Source: Deltaproteobacteria bacterium (GTDB lineage: Bacteria > Desulfobacterota > SM23-61). Taken from it: a stretch of DNA of 10,598 nt. Under the pieces are notes generated by a model, which searched no databases, had not been told where the DNA came from, and worked only from the letters and a program-made list of their open reading frames with translations. Positions 5,980 through 10,598 of this stretch are shown piece after piece. The stretch's first letter is position 1. The number at the start of each line of letters is the position of its first letter. The stretch is from positions 1-10,598 of the forward strand of contig JAOUFX010000044.1 in the NCBI GenBank assembly GCA_029857975.1, read 5' to 3'. The translations under genes were made by a program, and so were the position numbers.

Positions 5980-6867
5980 ATGGCGCAACAAAGGCTCTTC
6001 CGCGGGGTCACGCCCTATCTTTTTGTTGCCCCGGCCGTCTTCGTCCTTGCCTTCACCTGCCTTTACCCCGTGATCAAGGGTTTCGAGCTCAGCTTTTTCG
6101 ACTGGTCCCTGGGAACCCCGATCGAATCCCGCAAGTATATCGGCTGGGAGAACTTCCTCTGGGCGGTGACGGATCCGACGCTTTACAACTCCATCAAGGT
6201 GACCCTCATTTTCACCGCCTGCTCGGTAGCGGCGGAGCTGTTCTTGGGGCTTTTGATCGCCTTCCTCCTCGAGAAAGGTCTGAAAGGGCTCGCGCTTCTC
6301 CGGACGGCCTTTATCATCCCGATCATGATCGCACCCGTCGTCGTCGGGTTGCTCTGGAGATATCTTTTCGACGCCAATTTTGGGCTGATCAACTATGTCG
6401 TTTCCCTCCTTGGACTCCAGCCGAAAGTTTGGCTGGGAACCCCCGGTTGGGCCTTGCCGGCGGTGATCATCACGGATATCTGGCAGTGGACCCCCTTTAT
6501 GTTCATTCTCTTCCTCGCTGGATTGCAAAGCTTGCCCAAAGATCCGGTGGAAGCCGCCCATGTCGATGGGGCTACAACTTGGCAAGTGATTCGCCACGTT
6601 AAACTTCCGCTCCTGGCTCCCGTGATCTGGGTGGCGGTGATCCTCCGGATCATCGACGCTTTTCGAAGTCTGGAAGTGATGTATATTATGACATTTGGGG
6701 GCCCGGGAAGGGAAACCGAGGTATTGTCCCTGCACATTTATAAAACTGCGTTCACTGCCCAGCGTTTGGGCTTAGCCGCGGTCAACGCCATATTTTTATT
6801 GGCCTTCATTTTTCTGTTGAGCATGGCCTTCTTAATCCTTGTCCGGCCTGCTTTCGCTAAAAAGTAG
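5980..6867 (+). CDS. Sugar ABC transporter permease, MalF/UgpA type
   Basis: A 295-residue inner-membrane permease. Hydrophobic segments lie at about 11-32, 72-97, 108-126, 158-182, 212-228 and 264-290, giving the six-helix pattern of CUT1 first permeases. The EAA cytoplasmic loop that contacts the ATPase reads EAAHVDGATTWQVIRHVKLP at about 191-210, with the invariant glycine at 197. Start ATG 5980 follows GAGGA by about 7 nt; the longer open frame upstream runs through the ulaG coding sequence and is not used. With the next gene it would form the heterodimeric channel served by the binding protein at 3430-4764. No gene for the matching ATPase is present in the window. Confidence 0.93.
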   Translation: MAQQRLFRGVTPYLFVAPAVFVLAFTCLYPVIKGFELSFFDWSLGTPIESRKYIGWENFLWAVTDPTLYNSIKVTLIFTACSVAAELFLGLLIAFLLEKGLKGLALLRTAFIIPIMIAPVVVGLLWRYLFDANFGLINYVVSLLGLQPKVWLGTPGWALPAVIITDIWQWTPFMFILFLAGLQSLPKDPVEAAHVDGATTWQVIRHVKLPLLAPVIWVAVILRIIDAFRSLEVMYIMTFGGPGRETEVLSLHIYKTAFTAQRLGLAAVNAIFLLAFIFLLSMAFLILVRPAFAKK

Positions 6868-6891
6868 CTGCCGAAAAGCGGGGATTTGACC

Positions 6892-7770
6892 ATGAAAGAA
6901 AATTCTCTCGCGATGAAAAATCCAACAGCAAGAACCGGATCTGCCCAAACCGGTTGGGGGGCATGGAAAGCGGGGAAAAGCCTCCTCGCTTATCTCCTTG
7001 CGTTTGTGTATCTGATTCCGGTTATTGTGTTGATTCTGACCTCTTTCAAGACCCAAATTCAAATTATGGAGAAGGGGTTCGGCTGGTTTTTCATGCCCAC
7101 CTTGATGAACTATACGAACGTTCTTTGGGAGCAGGGGTTCTTTCGCTATATGATCAACAGCCTGGTCGTCGGGTTGGCTTCCACCTTCTTCACCTTGATC
7201 ATCGGCGGCTTTGCCTCTTATGCCATTGTGCGCTTCAACTTCATCGGCCGGGGAACGATCTCCTTCGGCACCCTTCTCCTGCGCATGATTCCCCCGGCGG
7301 TCCTGGTCGTTCCGATCTATGTTCTCTGGACCTACTTTGGTCTTGCCGACACACGCCTTGGCTTGACCATCATTTATATCGGGCTGAATCTCCCGTTTAC
7401 GATCTGGGTCCTGATCAGCTTCATCTCCGAGGTGCCGGTCGAGCTGGAGGAGGCGGCCGTTGTCGACGGGTGCGGCCCCTGGAAAATTTTCTTTCAAGTC
7501 ATTCTTCCTCTGATCAAACCGGGGCTGGCCGCCGCGGCCATTTTCACCTTCCGGATTTCCTGGAACGAATTTATCCTTGCTCTGGTACTGACAAACCGGA
7601 TGACCCGGACCCTTCCCGTGGCCACAACGATTTACTTGACGGACACGGGGATTGAGTGGGGGAACATTACCGCAATGGGAACCTTAGTTGCCCTGCCGGC
7701 CATCATTTTTACATTTCTCGCCGCCAAACAGCTTATCGCCGGTCTTACAGCCGGAGCGGTCAAAGGGTAG
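6892..7770 (+). CDS. Carbohydrate ABC transporter permease, MalG/UgpE type
   Basis: A 292-residue inner-membrane permease with a long polar N-terminus (about 1-28), then hydrophobic segments at about 30-52, 88-113, 125-150, 158-178, 209-233 and 258-285. The EAA loop is at about 186-206 (EEAAVVDGCGPWKIFFQVIL), with the invariant glycine at 193; the residue after it is Cys, where Ala is common. The gene begins 24 bp after the first permease, consistent with co-transcription. I chose ATG 6892, which follows a GGGGA at moderate spacing; a TTG two codons upstream is also open. It is the last gene of the tight operon; no ATP-binding subunit follows it. Confidence 0.93.
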   Translation: MKENSLAMKNPTARTGSAQTGWGAWKAGKSLLAYLLAFVYLIPVIVLILTSFKTQIQIMEKGFGWFFMPTLMNYTNVLWEQGFFRYMINSLVVGLASTFFTLIIGGFASYAIVRFNFIGRGTISFGTLLLRMIPPAVLVVPIYVLWTYFGLADTRLGLTIIYIGLNLPFTIWVLISFISEVPVELEEAAVVDGCGPWKIFFQVILPLIKPGLAAAAIFTFRISWNEFILALVLTNRMTRTLPVATTIYLTDTGIEWGNITAMGTLVALPAIIFTFLAAKQLIAGLTAGAVKG

Positions 7771-7942
7771 AGAACCATAGTGATCGGAAGATGGAAAGTA
7801 AAAGGCCTCCCGGGGCGGGACTTAACGTTTTTGGGCAGCACCAATATTTAGCAAGTTCTTCTCGAGACAAAAAAGAAGACAGAACATCAGAGACGTATTA
7901 AAGACTTGGCCAGGGAGGGAAGATTTGAAACAGGGGGTTTTC
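7771..7942 (+). other. Intergenic region between permease and cyclase genes
   Basis: No gene is supported in this 172-bp stretch. It holds a small palindrome TCCCGGGGCGGGA (7808-7820), related to the TCCCGC/GCGGGA hairpins near 10273-10318. It also holds a weak promoter-like pair, TTAACG (7822-7827) and TATTTA (7845-7850), separated by 17 bp. A further inverted pair is TCTTCT near 7857-7862 with AGAAGA near 7874-7879. The gap and these weak signals suggest that the cyclase may be expressed separately from the transporter operon. Confidence 0.35.
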
Positions 7943-8635
7943 ATGAAGTTGGAAGACATTTGTAGCTTATTGCTTAATGGACGAATCATCGATCTATCCA
8001 AAAAAGTTGTTCCAGGAAATGCCGAAGGTCCTCTAGATACGGGAAAACGAAAATATGATATCAGGAAATTCACATTTCCTCCAGGTGAGATCATGCACTG
8101 GATAGATATGGAAAGCCACATTTCTACTCACGTGGAAGCCCCATCGCACTTTGTACCTGTGCGGCATGGCCGGAGCGCTCACGATGTCAGCGAAGTGGAT
8201 CTTAGGCGATTCTTTGGCATGGCAGTTTTGGTAGATTGCAAAGATCTGGCTCCCAAAACGGCTATTGACCAAAAGATTCTGAAGCGGTTTCAGATCCAAG
8301 AGGATGATATTGTCCTTTTTGGACGATCCCCTTATCGGGGGGAAGAACGGCTTTATCTATCCAAAGAGGGTATCGAGTTCTTGCTGGAAAATAAGATCAA
8401 GATGATGGGGGTTGATGATACCGTCTTTCCCGAAAATCCGAAATATGCTATGAAAGATTTAGAAAAATATTGGGCTCATGATCTTATGTTATCTAATGAA
8501 ATTCCAATTATCGAGGGACTAGCAAATTTAGAGGAATTGAAACAACCTCGTTTTTTATTCTTCGGGTTTCCGGCAAAAATGGGAGGTCTGGAGTCTTTCC
8601 CCATCCGGGCGGTGGCGATTGAAGAAAATAGTTGA
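7943..8635 (+). CDS. Cyclase family protein (kynurenine formamidase/isatin hydrolase-like metal hydrolase)
   Basis: The 230-residue protein belongs to the cyclase family of metal-dependent hydrolases. Its metal motif is HISTHVEAPSH at 59-69 (H59, H63, E65, H69), a variant of the usual HxGTHxDxPxH. The family core continues with IIDLSKKV near the N-terminus, VDDTVFPENP around 158-166, AHDLML at 178-183 and NEIPIIEGLANLEEL at 185-199, with E191 in the conserved IEG position. Members hydrolyse amide or lactam bonds, for example N-formylkynurenine or isatin; the substrate here cannot be assigned. ATG 7943 has GGGGG 5 nt upstream, but a TTG at 7925 with a stronger AGGGAGG site would add six residues, so the start is uncertain. 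It is more A+T rich than the permease genes. It converges on the CoA ligase at 8649 with only 13 bp between them. Confidence 0.88.
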   Translation: MKLEDICSLLLNGRIIDLSKKVVPGNAEGPLDTGKRKYDIRKFTFPPGEIMHWIDMESHISTHVEAPSHFVPVRHGRSAHDVSEVDLRRFFGMAVLVDCKDLAPKTAIDQKILKRFQIQEDDIVLFGRSPYRGEERLYLSKEGIEFLLENKIKMMGVDDTVFPENPKYAMKDLEKYWAHDLMLSNEIPIIEGLANLEELKQPRFLFFGFPAKMGGLESFPIRAVAIEENS

Positions 8636-8648
8636 TGGAAAATTGCGG

Positions 8649-10220
8649 CTACCCTTTTAAAACCCGGCGCAAAATCTTCCCAGATTCGCTCTTAGGAACT
8701 TCCGGGATGAAGGCCACTTGGCGAATTTTTTTGTAGGGGGCCACCCGCTCGGCTACGTAAGCCACTATTTCATCTGGATCGGCCGTCCATCCTTCCCGCA
8801 AAACGATAAAAGCCTTGGGGAACTCTCCCGATTCTTCTTCGGGTATTCCCACGACCGCGCAATCTTTTATGGCCGGATGCTCCATAAGGATCGCCTCCAG
8901 TTCTGCCGGGGCAATCTGGTATCCCCGGTATTTGATCATCTCCTTTTTCCGGTCAAGGATGTAGATATATCCTTCCTCGTCCATCCGGGCAATGTCTCCC
9001 GAATAAAGCCACCCCTCCCTTAAGGCCAATTTCGTATCCTCAGGGTGTTTCCAGTACCCCTGGAAGATGTTGGGTCCACGGATGACGAGCTCTCCGGGCT
9101 CTCCCGGGGGCATTTCGACCAATCCCTTCTCCCCATCCATAATCCGGTCCTCACAATCGCTAACGGCAATACCCACAGAGCCTTCTTTTATCCGATCCGG
9201 AGGGTTGGCATGGGTGGTGGGGGATGCTTCGCTCAGCCCGTAATGTCTGGCTACCGGCGCACCGAACTTTTCCTGGATCTTTTGGGAGATGGCGGTGGCC
9301 AATGGAGCCGCCCCCGCCCAGATGAACCGCAGGGATGATAGGTCGTATTTTTCAAGATCAGGAAGGTTGAGGAAGGCCAGGAGTGCTGGCTGGACGCTGA
9401 AGATTGTCGTCACCCGGTATTTTTCGATGAGGCGCAGACATTCCTCGGCATGGAAGCGGGCCATAAGCACCTGGGTGGCTCCCAGGTAGATGGCTCCGCA
9501 GAGAAAGTAGGTCAGGCCATAAATATGATTAAAGGGAAGAAAGCTGATGAAGATGTCGTTCTCCCGGGCCTCGACAGCGTGCATAGACTGCAGGGCATTG
9601 GCCACCAGGTTGAAATGGGTGATCATTACTCCTTTGTTCAGGCCCGCCGTGCCGGAGGAATAAGGCAGGACTGCCAGGTCTGCTTGGGGGTTGATTGGGG
9701 GAGGGGAGAAAGGAGTCCAGCTGGGTGATTTTTCAAAGAGCTCCGTAAGAGCAAAAACTTCTGTCTCCTTCTTTTCTGCCCCCCGAGTGATGATGATCTT
9801 CTCCAGGGTGGTGAGCTCTGGAAAAATTCTTTCCACCAGGGGAAAAAGATCGGGTTGCGTTAAGAGGATTCTACTCCCGGCATCTTGGACCTGATGCTTG
9901 ACCTCCCGCTCGCGGTAGGTGGGATTCATGGTGGAGACGATGGCGCCGACCTTCATGGCGGCGTAAAACCCTACAAAATATTCCCATCCATTTTGCAGGA
10001 AAAAAGCGAGGCGGTCTCCCTTTTTTATTTGCCAGTTGAAAAAGATTCCAGCAAGGGTATCGCTCTCGCGGTCGATGTCGGCGAAGGTCAGCTCCCGTCC
10101 CGCCAGGGGGTCGATGACGGCCAGTTTCTGCGGCAGGCGCTGGGCGGTCTGCTTTAAAATTTCATAGACCGGGATCACAGGATAGCGGAGCGGAGGGCGT
10201 TTTAATTTTCGTTGAGTCAT
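8649..10220 (-). CDS. AMP-forming acyl-CoA synthetase (ANL superfamily, 4-coumarate-CoA ligase-like)
   Basis: The 523-residue enzyme would activate a carboxylic acid to its acyl-CoA through an acyl-AMP. ANL core motifs occur in order: the phosphate loop YSSGTAGLNKG (187-197), FLPFNHIYGL (227-236), YGLSEASPTT (327-336), YSGD with D409, the hinge region DRKKEMIKYRGYQ (423-435) and the catalytic lysine K515 in PKSESGKILRR. The overall pattern resembles 4-coumarate-CoA ligases and related aromatic or medium-chain acid ligases; substrate unknown. The phosphate loop differs from the common SGTTGLPKG by Ala and Asn. No clear ribosome site precedes ATG 10220, because the palindromic element at 10234-10334 begins only 13 nt upstream. 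It follows the LivK-like gene on the same strand, suggesting uptake and CoA activation of an acid. Confidence 0.93.
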   Translation of the reverse strand: MTQRKLKRPPLRYPVIPVYEILKQTAQRLPQKLAVIDPLAGRELTFADIDRESDTLAGIFFNWQIKKGDRLAFFLQNGWEYFVGFYAAMKVGAIVSTMNPTYREREVKHQVQDAGSRILLTQPDLFPLVERIFPELTTLEKIIITRGAEKKETEVFALTELFEKSPSWTPFSPPPINPQADLAVLPYSSGTAGLNKGVMITHFNLVANALQSMHAVEARENDIFISFLPFNHIYGLTYFLCGAIYLGATQVLMARFHAEECLRLIEKYRVTTIFSVQPALLAFLNLPDLEKYDLSSLRFIWAGAAPLATAISQKIQEKFGAPVARHYGLSEASPTTHANPPDRIKEGSVGIAVSDCEDRIMDGEKGLVEMPPGEPGELVIRGPNIFQGYWKHPEDTKLALREGWLYSGDIARMDEEGYIYILDRKKEMIKYRGYQIAPAELEAILMEHPAIKDCAVVGIPEEESGEFPKAFIVLREGWTADPDEIVAYVAERVAPYKKIRQVAFIPEVPKSESGKILRRVLKG

Positions 10221-10233
10221 GGATGATGATCTA

Positions 10234-10334
10234 GTAAAAAGTCATCAAGATGGATGGCAAAGTAAAAAGCTCTCCCGCGTTTGGCGGGACAAGGCGCGCA
10301 ATCCCGCCCCGGGCGGGACAGATGGACTTTTTAC
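10234..10334. repeat. MITE/REP-like intergenic element with inverted termini
   Basis: Perfect 10-bp inverted ends, GTAAAAAGTC (10234-10243) and GACTTTTTAC (10325-10334), bound about 101 bp. ATGATG lies outside the left end and its complement CATCAT outside the right, so the symmetry extends further. A partial direct copy AGTAAAAAGC is at 10261-10270. Inside are two hairpins with the same arms, TCCCGC/GCGGGA at 10273-10289 and TCCCGCCC/GGGCGGGA at 10302-10318. It codes for nothing. I recall similar short palindromic elements dispersed in deltaproteobacterial genomes; copy number here cannot be tested. It fills nearly all of the space between the LivK-like and ligase genes and may act as a terminator or processing site. 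Confidence 0.6.
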
Positions 10335-10341
10335 GAAGCCA

Positions 10342-10598
10342 TCATGGATGAAACGAATCAGGCCCGAAAGCTTTAAGGTTCCCCAGAATGGCAAAGGGAT
10401 AATCGGAGATGAACTTGCTTGCCCCACACCAAATGGGCCATAACGCTCGATGGTCAGTAGGGCGAATAGCCAATGGTCCGATGGGAGTACGGAAACTCAA
10501 TCCGGGTAAGGTTCTTAAGACTCTTTCCGGGTTCAAAGATCCTCCTTTTTTCATCGCTTCCACGAGGGCGTAGATGCTTACATATCCGCTTAAGGCTT
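10342..10598 (-). CDS. Branched-chain amino acid-type ABC substrate-binding protein (LivK/Peripla_BP_6-like), C-terminal fragment
   Basis: The minus-strand frame enters from the right edge with no start in sight and ends at TGA (10344-10342), giving 84 residues. It reads SGYVSIYALVEAMKKGGS, then NPERVLRTLPGLSFRTPIG and IRPTDHRALWPIWCG. This is the C-terminal helix, the D/NPEKVR-type helix, the strand with TPIG, and the DHQ-like segment typical of periplasmic Leu/Ile/Val-family binding proteins. A GTG within it (10563) is an internal codon, not a start. Such proteins in degraders often carry carboxylic or aromatic acids instead of amino acids. Its neighbour, the AMP-forming ligase, fits that idea. 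Family assignment is good; ligand unknown. Confidence 0.75.
   Translation of the reverse strand, partial: ALSGYVSIYALVEAMKKGGSLNPERVLRTLPGLSFRTPIGPLAIRPTDHRALWPIWCGASKFISDYPFAILGNLKAFGPDSFHP

Noticed and set aside
4830..6011. Long open frame (393 codons) on the minus strand opposite ulaG
   Set aside because: It mirrors the codon structure of ulaG, whose homology to E. coli UlaG is clear; the antisense protein has no recognisable domain.
5869..6735. Minus-strand open frame of 288 codons opposite the first permease
   Set aside because: The plus-strand frame has the permease helices and EAA loop; the antisense product is charged, low in pattern and resembles nothing.
8636..8648. Possible terminator between the convergent cyclase and ligase genes
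   Set aside because: Only 13 bp are present and no inverted repeat with a T-tract is visible at the junction.
10219..10443. Plus-strand frame across the palindromic element
   Set aside because: It crosses the inverted repeats and runs antisense to the end of the LivK-like gene; no domain resemblance.
1..10598. CRISPR array, tRNA, rRNA or transposase
   Set aside because: No regularly spaced repeat series, cloverleaf-like sequence, ribosomal RNA segment or transposase/integrase motif was seen on either strand.

Overview
The window reads as a piece of a Gram-negative bacterial chromosome carrying carboxylate and sugar-acid catabolism genes. I infer an uncultured Desulfobacterota/deltaproteobacterium-like heterotroph, with modest confidence. 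The grounds are a Sec signal peptide without a lipobox on the solute-binding protein, many CoA ligases and ABC importers, and a palindrome-bounded intergenic element ending in GTAAAAAGTC / GACTTTTTAC of a kind I recall from such genomes. No marker gene allows firm assignment.

Layout: (1) 1-341, minus, the 5' part of an NDP(ADP)-forming acyl-CoA ligase, with its own promoter and a near-perfect 20-nt palindrome upstream. (2) 503-1162, minus, a GntR/FCD regulator. (3) 1163-1400, an AT-rich divergent control region with a TTGACA promoter, short direct repeats and a terminator-like leader hairpin. (4) 1401-7770, plus, an apparent six-gene operon: Zn-dependent polyol/sugar-acid dehydrogenase (LgoD-like), beta-hydroxyacid dehydrogenase (GarR-like), family 1 periplasmic solute-binding protein, UlaG-type metallo-beta-lactamase-fold lactonase, and two CUT1-type permeases. 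No ATPase is present. (5) 7943-8635, plus, a cyclase/kynurenine-formamidase-like metal hydrolase after a 172-bp gap. (6) 8649-10220, minus, an AMP-forming, 4-coumarate-CoA-ligase-like synthetase, convergent with the cyclase. (7) 10342-10598, minus, the C-terminal end of a branched-chain-amino-acid-type (LivK-like) binding protein, separated from the ligase by a repeat element.

The central operon looks like an uptake-and-oxidation module for a sugar acid, lactone or ascorbate-like compound. The binding protein and permeases would import it, the UlaG homologue would open a lactone, and the two dehydrogenases would oxidise or reduce aldonate and semialdehyde intermediates. The divergent GntR protein is the obvious regulator. 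The unusual point is that UlaG, which in enterobacteria acts after PTS-phosphorylated uptake of L-ascorbate, sits between the binding-protein and permease genes of an ABC importer, with neither PTS nor kinase genes in view. The flanking CoA ligases, LivK-like protein and cyclase suggest that the wider neighbourhood handles carboxylic acids, but no direct link to the operon is proven by the sequence.
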